Assembly: GCF_001270745.1 (NCBI RefSeq)
Contig: NZ_KQ434754.1
Location: 251,782-315,781 of the forward strand
Origin: Jiangella muralis
Lineage (GTDB): Bacteria; Actinomycetota; Actinomycetes; Jiangellales; Jiangellaceae
Direction of reading: 5' to 3'
Length of the DNA stretch: 64,000 bases
In this document: one piece after another, positions 24,648-33,357 of the stretch
How the letters are laid out: each line of letters starts with the position of its first letter
Numbering within the stretch: the stretch's first letter is position 1
Program-made: the position numbers and the translations under genes
Notes under the pieces: model-generated
The model's database searches: none
What the model was told of the DNA's origin: nothing
What the model saw: only the letters and a program-made list of their open reading frames with translations

Positions 24648-27382
24648 GGCGCCCCGGGCGCGGATGGCGGCCAGCGCTGCGGATCGCACGGCGGCAGGTC
24701 CGCCGCAACCTCGGCCGCTCGCTGCTGATCGCGGTGCTGGTGGGGCTCCCGGTGGCGGGCGCGACCATCGCCGATGTCCTGTACCGCAGCGCCGACTCCC
24801 CCGAGCGCACCGCCTACGCCCGCATGGGTGACGCCGACGTGATCCTCGAGGTCACGCCGTGGGCCGAGCTCCCGATGCCCGCCAACGGCCGGCTGCCGCT
24901 GGTCGACATCTCGTACAACGCGATGCCGGAGGGCCTGCCGGCCCGCGACTCCGGCGCCGTCGACCTGCCCGCGCTGCTCCCGGCGGGCACCGTCCTGGAG
25001 CCCGAGCGCCGGATCCAGGGCATCCGGCCGCGCCACGGCGACACCGTGCTGCGCAACGTCCTGCTCGACGTCGGGACCCAGGGCGGCCCGCTGACCGACC
25101 ACGCGTTCCGGCTCGACGGCGGCCGCTGGCCGGAGGCGCGCGACGAGGTCGTGGTGACACCGCGGCTGGCCGAGCGGCTGGACCTGCTCGACGACGGTGA
25201 CCTTCGGCCCGACGCCACGATGACGTTGGACGACGGGCCGCGGATGCGCGTCACCGGGCTCGTCGTCGACCCGTTCCACCTCGACGCCGAGGTCGTGAGC
25301 GCCGCACCGGGCTCGGTCACCGCCGAGTTCGCGGCCACCCTGGAGACCGCCTGGGGCAACCTGTCCTTCACCGGCGGCGAGGCCTATCTGGCCGACCTGC
25401 CGGCCGGGACCGACGTCGACGAGCTCGGCCGCCGGCTGGCCGCCGACGGCGTCGGCCTGATGCCGCGCGACGCCGTCGCCAATCCGGAGCAGTTCTACGA
25501 GACCACCGGCGGTCCGACCGTCGACCAGGTGCAGCGGGCCGCCCTCGTCGCGCTCGTCGTCGGGCTGGGGCTGCTGGAGGTCGTGCTGCTGGCCGGCGCC
25601 GCGTTCGCCGTCGGCGCCCGGCGACAGGTTCGCGACATCGGCCTGCTGGTCGCCGGCGGCGCGTCCGCCGGGCAGGTGCGGCGGACGGTGCTGGCCCAAG
25701 GGCTGGTGCTGGGCGTCATCGGCGCGGTGCTGGGGATCGTCGCCGGTGCACTGCTGGTGCCGGCGGTGGCGCCGCTGTGGGAGTGGTTCCTCGGCGAGCT
25801 GATCGACGACTGGACGTTCGGCTGGGTCGAGCTGGTCGTGGCCGCCGCCGTCGGGGTGCTGTCGGGGGTGGCCGCCGCCGTGGTGCCGGCGATCGGCGCG
25901 GCCCGGATGAAGCCGGTCGACGCGCTGGCCGAGCGGTTCCGGACGACGCGGCTGGCGGCGCGGCTGCCGATGGTCGGGCTGGTGCTGTTCGTCGTCGGCG
26001 CCGGCGGTGCGCTCATCGCCAGCCGGATCATGTCCGGGAACCTGGCCGACTACGGCCGGCGGCTGGAGCAACTCTCCGGCACCGGCGCCTTCGTCCACCA
26101 GCCCTCGACGGCGCCCTACATCGCCATCCAGCTGGCCGGGGCGCTGGTGGCGACGGCCGGCATCGTCGTGCTGCTGCCCGGGCTGATCTCCGCGCTGGCC
26201 CGCGGCGCGCACCGGCTGGGCCTCTCGGCCCGGCTGGCCGTCCGCGACGCCGCGCGGCACCGGCACCGCACCGCGCCGGCGGTCGCGGCCATCGCGATCG
26301 TCGTGGCGGGGACGACGGCGGTCGCGTTCGGCGCCGGCGGCTCGGCCAAGGCCGACGAGCTGCGCTACACGCCGATGCTGCCCGACAACGTCATCCGCAT
26401 CGACATCGACTGGTACGGGCTACCCGACGACGAGGCCACGGCCCAGCTCGTCGCCGCGGAGGAGGCACTCGCCAGAACCCTGCCCGCCGCCGTCCCGCAC
26501 CGGCTCACCGAGGCGACGCTGCGGTACACGGCGGACGACGCCTACAACGTCGCGTGGCTGCAGGGATCGCCCGACTGCACCGGCTGCGCGGGGTGGACCA
26601 GCGGATCGGCATCGGCCGCCGTCGCGGACCCGGCGATCATGGCCATCGCCGCGGGCGGCGCGCCCGACCAGGCCACGCTCGACGCCGTCGATGGCGGCGC
26701 CATGGTCGTCTACGACCGCTCGTTCCTCGGCGACGGCGGCGACATCGCCATCGAGACCTTCCCCACGGACGACACGCCGACGTCGGTCCGCTTCCGCGGG
26801 CACCTGGCCGAGCGCGACCTCGCCTACTCCAGCCTGCCCGGCGCGTTCGCCGCGGCGGAGACGTTGACCGCGCGCGGCTTCGAACTGAGGGTGACGGGCA
26901 GCCTCGTCACCTTCGAGGACGCCACACCCGAGCAGCTCGACGCCGCCCTGCAGGCCATCGAGTCGACCGGCGCCTGGGTCTCCGTCGAGACCCCGTTCGA
27001 GACCGAGCGCGACCCCGCGGTGCTGGCGCTCACCGCCGGCGCGGCGTTCGTGACGCTGGTCGGCGTGGCCATCGCGGTCTCGCTGGCGGCCGCCGAGGGC
27101 CGGGCCGACCTCGCCACCCTGGCCGCCGTCGGGGCACCGCCCCGGCGCCGGCGCGGGCTGGCCGGCGCCCAGGCGTTGGTCGTCGGCGGAATGGGGGTAC
27201 TGATCGGGTCCGGATTGGGTATCTATTTCGCGTATCTGGTGTGGCCGGCGCTCGGAGCGCCGGACTTCATCTGGGCCTGGGACAGCCTCGTCCTCACCGG
27301 TGTCGCCGTCCCTGTCCTGGCCGTCCTCGTCGCGGTGATCTTCACCCCGAGCCGGTTGCCGATGATCAGGAGGGTCGAGTGA
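24644..27382 (+). CDS. FtsX-like ABC transporter permease
   Basis: A 912-residue membrane protein with two FtsX/MacB permease units. The first helix is at about residues 25-45, followed by a large extracytoplasmic domain (about 50-290). A three-helix block (about 300-470) follows, then a helix near 490, a second extracytoplasmic domain (about 560-780) and a final three-helix block (about 785-900). A pair of cysteines (PDCTGCAGW) in the second outer domain may form a disulfide. It is co-translated with its ATPase. Confidence 0.92.
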   Translation: MRRPGRGWRPALRIARRQVRRNLGRSLLIAVLVGLPVAGATIADVLYRSADSPERTAYARMGDADVILEVTPWAELPMPANGRLPLVDISYNAMPEGLPARDSGAVDLPALLPAGTVLEPERRIQGIRPRHGDTVLRNVLLDVGTQGGPLTDHAFRLDGGRWPEARDEVVVTPRLAERLDLLDDGDLRPDATMTLDDGPRMRVTGLVVDPFHLDAEVVSAAPGSVTAEFAATLETAWGNLSFTGGEAYLADLPAGTDVDELGRRLAADGVGLMPRDAVANPEQFYETTGGPTVDQVQRAALVALVVGLGLLEVVLLAGAAFAVGARRQVRDIGLLVAGGASAGQVRRTVLAQGLVLGVIGAVLGIVAGALLVPAVAPLWEWFLGELIDDWTFGWVELVVAAAVGVLSGVAAAVVPAIGAARMKPVDALAERFRTTRLAARLPMVGLVLFVVGAGGALIASRIMSGNLADYGRRLEQLSGTGAFVHQPSTAPYIAIQLAGALVATAGIVVLLPGLISALARGAHRLGLSARLAVRDAARHRHRTAPAVAAIAIVVAGTTAVAFGAGGSAKADELRYTPMLPDNVIRIDIDWYGLPDDEATAQLVAAEEALARTLPAAVPHRLTEATLRYTADDAYNVAWLQGSPDCTGCAGWTSGSASAAVADPAIMAIAAGGAPDQATLDAVDGGAMVVYDRSFLGDGGDIAIETFPTDDTPTSVRFRGHLAERDLAYSSLPGAFAAAETLTARGFELRVTGSLVTFEDATPEQLDAALQAIESTGAWVSVETPFETERDPAVLALTAGAAFVTLVGVAIAVSLAAAEGRADLATLAAVGAPPRRRRGLAGAQALVVGGMGVLIGSGLGIYFAYLVWPALGAPDFIWAWDSLVLTGVAVPVLAVLVAVIFTPSRLPMIRRVE

Positions 27383-27540
27383 ACAGCACGACAGTGCGCC
27401 GCGCGCGTCAGGCCGCGCGCCGCCGGACGTTGGAGCTGCTCGCCCTGCGCAGGGCCGAGGCGGCCAGCCGGCGACCGGCGGAACGACGGCCCATGCGTCA
27501 AGTTCGACCCGGAGGTGCCGACACGGGGGCCGAGGGGTGA
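27379..27540 (+). CDS. Small Arg-rich protein, 53 residues
   Basis: A short ORF starting with a GTG that overlaps the permease stop (GTGA). It has an excellent ribosome site, AGGAGGG, 4 bases upstream. The product begins MNSTTVRRARQAARRRTLEL and holds many arginines in an amphipathic helix-like N-terminal half, then a Gly/Arg/Glu tail. It could be a regulatory or membrane-surface peptide of the ABC system, or a nucleic-acid-binding peptide. No family is recognised. Position, overlap and ribosome site argue that it is translated. Confidence 0.6.
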   Translation: MNSTTVRRARQAARRRTLELLALRRAEAASRRPAERRPMRQVRPGGADTGAEG

Positions 27541-27550
27541 AGATGGTTCC

Positions 27551-28132
27551 ATGACGGAGCCCAACCAGAACGCCGAGTCCCACGACACCCATGAGGACGA
27601 CGAGCAGCGCGTCGTCGTCGTCGGCCCCGGCGGCATGGCCGTCGAGTCCGCGCCAGGGGGCCAGGAGGAGCAGCGCTCGCTCACCGACCTCGTCGAACAG
27701 CCGGCCAAGGTCATGCGCATCGGCAGCATGATCAAGCAGTTGCTCGACGAGGTGAAGGCCGCGCCGCTCGACGAAGCGAGCCGCCGCCGGCTGGGCGAGA
27801 TCCACCGGGCCTCCATCGACGAGCTCGAGGACGGCCTGGCGCCGGAACTGGTCGACGAGCTCGAGCGGCTCGCGCTCCCGTTCGACGACGACAACGTGCC
27901 CACCGACGCCGAGCTGCGGGTCGCGCAGGCCCAGCTGGTCGGCTGGCTGGAGGGGCTGTTCCACGGCATCCAGACCACGCTGTTCGCGCAGCAGATGGCG
28001 GCGCGGGCGCAGCTCGAGCAGATGCGCCGGGCGCTGCCCCCGGGCGTGCAGCTGGCGCCCGGTCAGGCGATGCCGGGTCAGCCGCCGGCGCCCGACGAGG
28101 GCGATCAGCGCGGCAGCGGGATGTACCTCTGA
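27551..28132 (+). CDS. bpa: Bacterial proteasome activator Bpa/PafE
   Basis: A 193-residue ATP-independent proteasome activator. The acidic, disordered N-terminus (about 40 residues) contains RVVVVGPGG. The four-helix domain (about 45-160) has the family stretches LTDLVEQPAKVMRIGSMIK and QLVGWLEGLFHGIQTTLF. A Pro/Gln/Gly tail ends in GMYL, the GxYL motif that docks into the proteasome alpha ring and opens its gate. The activator forms rings that feed unfolded proteins to the 20S core without pupylation. Its presence shows that this organism has a proteasome. The 20S genes are not in this window. Confidence 0.95.
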   Translation: MTEPNQNAESHDTHEDDEQRVVVVGPGGMAVESAPGGQEEQRSLTDLVEQPAKVMRIGSMIKQLLDEVKAAPLDEASRRRLGEIHRASIDELEDGLAPELVDELERLALPFDDDNVPTDAELRVAQAQLVGWLEGLFHGIQTTLFAQQMAARAQLEQMRRALPPGVQLAPGQAMPGQPPAPDEGDQRGSGMYL

Positions 28133-28223
28133 CGATCCTGCCGCCGGACGACTCGGGCCGGCCCGCCTGGCCGAGCGGCTCGACGACGTCGATCCAGCTC
28201 GGCCACGCGGGTGAGTCAGCCCG

Positions 28224-28679
28224 TCAGGCGGCGGTGCGGGCGTGGCTCTCGATGACGCCGGCGAGTCGCGGCAGCGCCTCTTCGACGTGCTTCTGTGCCT
28301 GCGGGCGCAGCTTGCCGTAGACCTTCTTGACGCTGTCGCGCTGCGACGCCGCGGCGCGTGCGTCGGACACCCCGAGCAGGGCGTCGGCCACCTCGGTGCG
28401 GCGGCCCTCGAAGTAGTCGGCGAGCGAGCCGCCACCCGTGGCCTGGAAGTCGGCGTAGAACGGCTCGGCCTGCTCGACGAACGAGTCGAGCATGTTGTCG
28501 ATGGTCTCCGGTACGAACCCGGAGTTGATCTTCTTCAGGACCGCGTAGCCGCCCTTGACGGCCATCCCCGAGACGCCGCTCTTGTCGGAGACCTCGGCGT
28601 CGACGAGCTGGTGGAGGTCCTTGACGACGGCGGGCCGGCGGGCCGGGTCGAGAAGGATCTCGCGGAGTGTGTCAGCCAT
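28224..28679 (-). CDS. DUF6918 family protein
   Basis: A 151-residue helical protein starting MADTLREILLDPARRP and containing SGVSGMAVKGGYAVLKKIN. It belongs to a family widespread in actinobacteria with no known function. It converges on bpa with a 91-base gap. The ATG at 28679 is preceded by GAGGGG at about 11 bases; an in-frame ATG six codons upstream is the alternative. No operon partner is seen. Confidence 0.8.
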   Translation of the reverse strand: MADTLREILLDPARRPAVVKDLHQLVDAEVSDKSGVSGMAVKGGYAVLKKINSGFVPETIDNMLDSFVEQAEPFYADFQATGGGSLADYFEGRRTEVADALLGVSDARAAASQRDSVKKVYGKLRPQAQKHVEEALPRLAGVIESHARTAA

Positions 28680-28853
28680 GTGGGAAGTGCCCCTCATTAT
28701 CGAATTTGATCAGGTGTGACGGACGTGCTCCGCCACTGTAGAACACGAAGATCGGTGCGGCGAAGAGTGGTATTTGTCCGGTTTGATGCGCGTGTGTCCT
28801 GGTGGGATCAGAGTGGTCTGAGTGGCGGGGCTGCGGCGGGGTGCTGCGCTGGC

Positions 28854-28875
28854 TCCGCTTCGCGGCGAGCGGAGG
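28854..28875 (-). terminator. Hairpin after the HAD-family gene
   Basis: CTCCGCT and AGCGGAG pair around an 8-base loop, 17 bases after the stop of the leftward serS-HAD operon. It is flanked by two direct copies of GTGCTGCGCT. There is no T-run. Confidence 0.5.
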
Positions 28876-28892
28876 CGGAGTGTGCTGCGCTA

Positions 28893-29711
28893 CTACTCGG
28901 GGACGTCTGGGAAGTAGGTGGTGAGGAGGGCGGCGAGGCCGTTGGACTCGACGTCCCCGCAGATGGTGTCGGCCACGGCCTTGACGTCGTCAGGGGCCTG
29001 GCCCATCGCCACGCCGACAGCGGCCCAGCGCAGCATCTCGAGGTCGTTGTGACCGTCGCCGGCGGCGAGGGCGCCGTCCGCCGTCACACCGAGGCGGGCG
29101 GCCACCTTGGCCAGCCCGGACGCCTTCGAGACGCCGACCGGCATGATGTCCAGCCACGCCGTGAAGCCGATGGCGTAGTCGACGCTGGGCAGGCCGGAGT
29201 CGCGGGCGATGGCCCGCAGCCGCTCGCGGTCGCCGTTGGGCCAGCGCACCACCAGCCGCGTCACCGGCTGGGCGACCAGCTCGTCGTGGTGGACGACGGT
29301 GACGTCGCCGTCGAGGTCGCCGGCCGGGAACTCGCCCGTCACCCGGTGGCCGCGGCCCAACTCCTCGACCGCCAGGACGGCGTCGGGGATCTGCTCGGTG
29401 AAGTAGCGGACGGTGTCGGTGATGTCGAACGTCTCGATGTCGATCGGCGCCCGCTCGGCCACGTCGACCACCACCGCGCCGTTCGAGCAGACCGCGTACC
29501 CGTCCTCGAGCCCGAGCTGGTCCAGCAGCGGCAGCGTCGAGTGCATCGACCGCCCGGTCGCGACGACGATGTGCGCGCCGGCGTCGTGCGCCCGCCGCAC
29601 CGCGTCGAGGACCGGTGGCCGCGGCGGCTGGTGGAACTCGGCGTATGTCACCAGGGTGCCGTCGACGTCGAGCGCCACCAGGGCCGGGCGCCAGCTGTCG
29701 GTCACCGTCAC
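28893..29711 (-). CDS. HAD superfamily hydrolase (Cof-type phosphatase)
   Basis: A 272-residue phosphatase. Motif I is [10 protein letters not shown] near residue 14, motif II is VVATGRS, the lysine of motif III lies in GVSKASGL, and motif IV is [12 protein letters not shown] near residue 220. A C2B-type cap lies between. Such Cof proteins dephosphorylate sugar phosphates, flavin or cofactor phosphates. The GTG at 29711 overlaps the serS stop (GTGA), so it is translated with serS, a pairing found in many actinomycetes. Confidence 0.9.
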   Translation of the reverse strand: MTVTDSWRPALVALDVDGTLVTYAEFHQPPRPPVLDAVRRAHDAGAHIVVATGRSMHSTLPLLDQLGLEDGYAVCSNGAVVVDVAERAPIDIETFDITDTVRYFTEQIPDAVLAVEELGRGHRVTGEFPAGDLDGDVTVVHHDELVAQPVTRLVVRWPNGDRERLRAIARDSGLPSVDYAIGFTAWLDIMPVGVSKASGLAKVAARLGVTADGALAAGDGHNDLEMLRWAAVGVAMGQAPDDVKAVADTICGDVESNGLAALLTTYFPDVPE

Positions 29712-30970
29712 CGCGCGACCGGTTCCAGCAGTTCGCGGCCGCCGAGGAACGGCCGCAGCGCCTTCGGCACGTACACCGAGCCGTCGGGCTGCTGGTGGTT
29801 CTCGAGCAGCGCCACGATCCACCGGGTGGTGGCCAGCGTGCCGTTGAGCGTCGCGACCGGGCGGGTGCCGCCGTCGGTGCGCTCGCGGACGCCGAGCCGC
29901 CGGGCCTGGAACGTGGTGCAGTTCGACGTGGACGTCAGCTCCAGGTAGCGGTCCTGCGATGGCAGCCACGCCTCGCAGTCGAACTTGCGGGCCGCGCTCG
30001 ACCCGAGGTCGCCCGCCGCGACGTCGATGACGCGGTACGGCAGCTCCATGTCGCCCATCATCTGCTCCTCCCAGCCGAGCAGGCGCGCGTGCTCGTCGGC
30101 CGCGTCCTCCTCGTGGCAGTAGCAGAACATCTCGACCTTGTGGAACTGGTGAACGCGGATGATCCCGCGGGTGTCCTTGCCGTAAGAACCTGCCTCGCGG
30201 CGGTAGCAGGCCGACCAGCCGGCGTAGCGCAGCGGCCCGTCGGAGAGGTCGACGATCTCGCCGGCGTGGTAGCCGGCCAGCGCGACCTCGCTGGTGCCGA
30301 CCAGGTAGAGGTCGTCGGCGTCGATGCGGTAGACCTCATCGGCGTGCGCGCCGAGGAAGCCGGTGCCGCCCATGATCTCCGGCCGCACCAGTGTCGGCGT
30401 GATGACCGGTGTGAACCCGGCGGCGACGGCGGTGGCCATGCCGTGGTTGAGGATGGCCAGCTCGAGCTGCGCACCCACCCCGGTGAGGAAGTAGAACCGG
30501 GCGCCGGAGACCTTCGCGCCGCGCTCGGTGTCGATGGCGCGCAGTCCTTCGCCCAGTTCGAGGTGGTCGCGGACGAGGTCGAGGGACGGCTTCTCGCCCA
30601 CCTCGCGGAGCACGGTGTAGTCGTCCTCGCCGCCCGCCGGCACGCCGTCGAGCACGAGGTTCGACGGCACCCGCGCCAGTTCGTCGAGCGTCGCCTGCGC
30701 GGCGTCGGCGGCGGCCTCGGCGCTCTTCACCGCGGCGGCGAGCTCGCGGGTGGTGGCGAGCAGTTCCTGCTTCTCCTCGGGCGCGGCCTTCGGGATGAGC
30801 TTGCCCAGGCGCTTCTGCTCCGCGCGCAGCCGCTCGAACTCGGCCAGGGAGGACCGCCGCGACTCGTCGGCGGCGAGCAACTCGTCGACGACGGTCTCGC
30901 TCTCGCCGCGCGCTCGCTGCGACGCGCGGACACGGTCGGGGTCTTCCCGGATCAGGCGCAGATCTAGCAC
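29708..30970 (-). CDS. serS: Seryl-tRNA synthetase
   Basis: A 420-residue class II aminoacyl-tRNA synthetase. The N-terminal coiled-coil arm (about residues 25-105, [16 protein letters not shown]) binds the long variable arm of tRNA-Ser. Motif 2 reads [17 protein letters not shown] near residue 255 and motif 3 reads [18 protein letters not shown] near residue 378. The GTG at 30970 gives the usual start [11 protein letters not shown] and lies exactly 6 bases after a -10 box; a second GTG directly upstream is the alternative. It is an essential single-copy gene in most bacteria. Confidence 0.97.
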   Translation of the reverse strand: MLDLRLIREDPDRVRASQRARGESETVVDELLAADESRRSSLAEFERLRAEQKRLGKLIPKAAPEEKQELLATTRELAAAVKSAEAAADAAQATLDELARVPSNLVLDGVPAGGEDDYTVLREVGEKPSLDLVRDHLELGEGLRAIDTERGAKVSGARFYFLTGVGAQLELAILNHGMATAVAAGFTPVITPTLVRPEIMGGTGFLGAHADEVYRIDADDLYLVGTSEVALAGYHAGEIVDLSDGPLRYAGWSACYRREAGSYGKDTRGIIRVHQFHKVEMFCYCHEEDAADEHARLLGWEEQMMGDMELPYRVIDVAAGDLGSSAARKFDCEAWLPSQDRYLELTSTSNCTTFQARRLGVRERTDGGTRPVATLNGTLATTRWIVALLENHQQPDGSVYVPKALRPFLGGRELLEPVAR

Positions 30971-30976
30971 CACCCG

Positions 30977-30982
30977 AGGGTA
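30977..30982 (-). promoter_or_regulatory. -10 box for a leaderless serS transcript
   Basis: TACCCT reads leftward and ends 6 bases before the GTG at 30970, favouring this codon over the GTG at 30973. Confidence 0.5.
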
Positions 30983-31112
30983 TCGGGCGGGCGGACGGTG
31001 GCGCGCGGGGGTTTCGGCCCGGGCACGAGCCGCGAGCGGTGTTCCAGGGCGTGGCTCCCGGGTCCCGTTGCCTCCTGCGCGGCGTCCGGGCGCCGCCGCT
31101 GCTGCTGCCGAT

Positions 31113-31160
31113 GATCAGGTGACGTATCGCTCAGATTCGCTGCGCCTTCGTCACCTGATC
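31113..31160. repeat. Perfect 12-bp inverted repeat in the serS-GntR gap
   Basis: GATCAGGTGACG at 31113-31124 and CGTCACCTGATC at 31149-31160 enclose 24 bases. It sits in the 247-base gene-free stretch between the GntR gene's end and the serS promoter, so it may be a terminator for the GntR gene or a small mobile repeat. Nothing else is recognised in the stretch. Confidence 0.6.
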
Positions 31161-31217
31161 GTTCTCGTCAGCCGTCCTTCCTCGCACCTTGCGAGTCATC
31201 CACCTGGACGGCGCTCG

Positions 31218-31526
31218 CTAGCCGGACTGCGCTCCGTCGTCGGCGGGTGGTGGGCCGATCACGAAGGTGCCCTTGACCGGCACCGTCCGGACGACGCCGC
31301 GGTCGCGGAGGACGGCCAGTGCACGGCGGACCGTCGTGAGCGAGACACCGTACTCGCCGACCATCTCGTCCTCGCCGAGGAAACGGCCACCGGCAGGCGG
31401 TCGTCCGGCCCTGATCTCGTCCACCAGGAAGTCGGCGAGCTGGACGTAGACGTAGACGTCCGCCGTGTGATCCGGCACGAAATCAGGCACGGCGCTGGAA
31501 TCTAGGCCACGGTTCGCGCTGGTCAT
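31218..31526 (-). CDS. Short GntR family transcriptional regulator
   Basis: A 102-residue protein that is little more than a GntR winged helix (YVYVQLADFLVDEIRAG, GEDEMVGEYGVSLTTVRRAL, VVRTVPVKGTFV). The C-terminal effector domain of FadR- or HutC-type regulators is missing. This resembles the YtrA-like short class, although even its two extra helices are mostly absent. The ATG at 31526 was chosen because a longer frame would run through a 24-bp palindrome that is the obvious operator. It is divergent from a gene of unknown function. Confidence 0.82.
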   Translation of the reverse strand: MTSANRGLDSSAVPDFVPDHTADVYVYVQLADFLVDEIRAGRPPAGGRFLGEDEMVGEYGVSLTTVRRALAVLRDRGVVRTVPVKGTFVIGPPPADDGAQSG

Positions 31527-31534
31527 CGTAGAGA

Positions 31535-31558
31535 CGCGTCGGTACGCGTACCGACGCG
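31535..31558. promoter_or_regulatory. 24-bp perfect palindrome, probable GntR operator
   Basis: Left arm CGCGTCGGTACG and its exact complement meet without a spacer, centred between 31546 and 31547. It begins 8 bases upstream of the GntR ATG. It lies between divergent genes and could control both. A perfect 24-bp palindrome at this place is very unlikely by chance. Confidence 0.75.
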
Positions 31559-31645
31559 CTGCATAGCAATTGTCCGAGGGGTGTGTCATCTTGGAGCTTT
31601 GCCGCTCTGCCCACTCACGACCCTTTCCCAGGGATCGGAGCCATC

Positions 31646-32380
31646 ATGCTGCCTGGTCACCGCCTGATCGCCGTCCAGCTACCGTCCCGCGATCCGGCCC
31701 GCCCCCAGCCGCTCATCCAGATCCGCACGCAGGACGGCCGGTTGCGCACCGAGCTGCGCGACCGCTTCGTCATGCCCGGCCCGCGCGGCTGGACCGAATG
31801 CGTGCGCCTGATGGGCTACCAGCCGATCAGCCGCTGGCGTCCCGTGCCCGTCGATAGCGGTCCGCAGGTACCGCCCGGCGCACAACACCTCTGCAAGGTC
31901 GAACCGACGCCCGTGGTGGCCACGGACGGCCGGCACGCGGTCGCCCGGCTGGCGGCCGGGCTGCTGCCCACGTGCTCGGCCGCGACCACGCTCAGCAGGG
32001 CGCATGCCGACCGGCTCGGCGACTGGCCCTGGAGCGCCCGGGCCGGCGACGTCATCGTCTGCGAGCTCGGCGCCGGCCATCGGATGCCGCACACCGGTCT
32101 GGGCCAGCCCAGACCTCACGACGACGTCGACGAACGGTCGATGCCGTGGTGGTGGCTGCTGTGGACCCGCGCCGACGAGCCCGGCCTGTTGTCCGAGGCG
32201 CTGCTCTGCGGTGTCCCGGGCCGCGTGCCGGGCGCCGCCCACGATCCCGACCCGTGCGCGCTGCCCCGTGGCCACGACGACGCCGGCAATCCGCCGCACA
32301 CCTGGCAGCTCACCGCGTTCTCGCCGTTCCGGCCGGGTGTCACCCGCGCAACTGCGCCAGCCACTCCGCGGCGTCGGTGA
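31646..32380 (+). CDS. Protein of unknown function, divergent from the GntR gene
   Basis: A 244-residue soluble protein with no signal peptide. It starts MLPGHRLIAVQLPSRDPARP and has no recognisable domain. Several Trp-rich stretches (GDWPWSARAGD, SMPWWWLLWTR) and a few Cys/His residues in the C-terminal half are visible. GGAG lies 5 bases before the ATG. Codon third positions are G/C-rich as in its neighbours, which supports it being real. Its last 41 bases overlap the convergent pheA gene. Context points to control by the short GntR regulator. Confidence 0.6.
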   Translation: MLPGHRLIAVQLPSRDPARPQPLIQIRTQDGRLRTELRDRFVMPGPRGWTECVRLMGYQPISRWRPVPVDSGPQVPPGAQHLCKVEPTPVVATDGRHAVARLAAGLLPTCSAATTLSRAHADRLGDWPWSARAGDVIVCELGAGHRMPHTGLGQPRPHDDVDERSMPWWWLLWTRADEPGLLSEALLCGVPGRVPGAAHDPDPCALPRGHDDAGNPPHTWQLTAFSPFRPGVTRATAPATPRRR

Positions 32381-33275
32381 AGTCGCTGTTCGAGGTGCCG
32401 GGAAGGACGGGCGGCCGGATGCCGTCGGCGCGCGGGTAGGAGCCGAGGAAGCGCACCGTGGCGCACACCCGGCGCAGGCCCATCATCGCCTCGCCGACCC
32501 GGGCGTCGGCGACGTGGCCTTCGACGTCGATGGCGAAGCAGTAGCGGCCCATGCCGTTGCCGGTGGGCCGCGACTCGATGCGGGTGAGGTTCACGCCACG
32601 GGCGGAGAACTGCTCCAGGATCTCCAGCAGCGCGCCGGGGTGGTCGTCGCGGATGAAGGCGACGAGGGTGGTCTTGTCGGAGCCGGTGGGCCGGCCCGGC
32701 CGCCCCGGCGACGTGACGAGGACGAAGCGGGTGACGGCGTCGGAGTCTTCACCGATGTCGACGGCGAGGGCGTCGAGGCCGTAGCGCTCGCCGGCCAGCG
32801 GCGCGGCGATGGCGGCGTCGGCGACCGTGCCGTCGGGGCCGGGCGTCCGGCCGGCGACGGACGCGGCGGCGGCGGCCGTCGACGGGCCGAGGGAGATGAC
32901 GGCGTCGGGCAGCTTCGCCGTGACCCACGCGCGGCACTGAGCCTCGGCCACGGGGTGCGTGACGATGCGCCGGACGCCGGCGAGGTCCGTACCGGGGCGG
33001 GCGAGCAGTGTGAACGTGACCGGCAGCAGCACCTCGGCGGTGATGGCGAGCGGCTCGCCGCGGATCAGCTCGTCGAGCGTGGCGTTGACCGACCCTTCGA
33101 CGGAGTTCTCGACGGGGACGACGGCGCCGGTGACCTCGCCGGTACGCACGGCATTGATGGCGGCGTGGACCGTCGGCGACGGCTCCAGCGTGGCGCCGGC
33201 CAGGGCGGGAAACCGCAGGGCGGCCGCCTCGGTGAACGTCGCCTCCGGGCCCAGGTAGGCGTAGCGGTCGGTCAT
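32340..33275 (-). CDS. pheA: Prephenate dehydratase
   Basis: A 311-residue enzyme converting prephenate to phenylpyruvate in phenylalanine synthesis. The catalytic periplasmic-binding-like domain (residues 4-180) opens AYLGPEATFTEAAAL and has GAVVPVENSVEGSV. The C-terminal ACT domain (about 195-280) has the Phe-binding motif LTRIESRPTG, so feedback inhibition by phenylalanine is expected. No chorismate mutase domain is fused. The ATG at 33275 lies 7 bases after a TAGTCT box. Confidence 0.95.
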   Translation of the reverse strand: MTDRYAYLGPEATFTEAAALRFPALAGATLEPSPTVHAAINAVRTGEVTGAVVPVENSVEGSVNATLDELIRGEPLAITAEVLLPVTFTLLARPGTDLAGVRRIVTHPVAEAQCRAWVTAKLPDAVISLGPSTAAAAASVAGRTPGPDGTVADAAIAAPLAGERYGLDALAVDIGEDSDAVTRFVLVTSPGRPGRPTGSDKTTLVAFIRDDHPGALLEILEQFSARGVNLTRIESRPTGNGMGRYCFAIDVEGHVADARVGEAMMGLRRVCATVRFLGSYPRADGIRPPVLPGTSNSDFTDAAEWLAQLRG

Positions 33276-33282
33276 GTTCAGA

Positions 33283-33288
33283 AGACTA
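33283..33288 (-). promoter_or_regulatory. -10 box for a leaderless pheA transcript
   Basis: TAGTCT reads leftward and ends 7 bases before the ATG at 33275. Confidence 0.5.
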
Positions 33289-33346
33289 GTGTGTCAGCCT
33301 GGCCACAATTAGCGCCGTCGTTGGCGTGAGATCGGCCCGCTACGGA

Positions 33347-33352
33347 TACGGT
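33347..33352 (+). promoter_or_regulatory. -10 box before the large membrane protein gene
   Basis: TACGGT ends 5 bases before the ATG at 33358 and 8 bases before a second ATG at 33361. Confidence 0.45.
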
Positions 33353-33357
33353 CGTGC

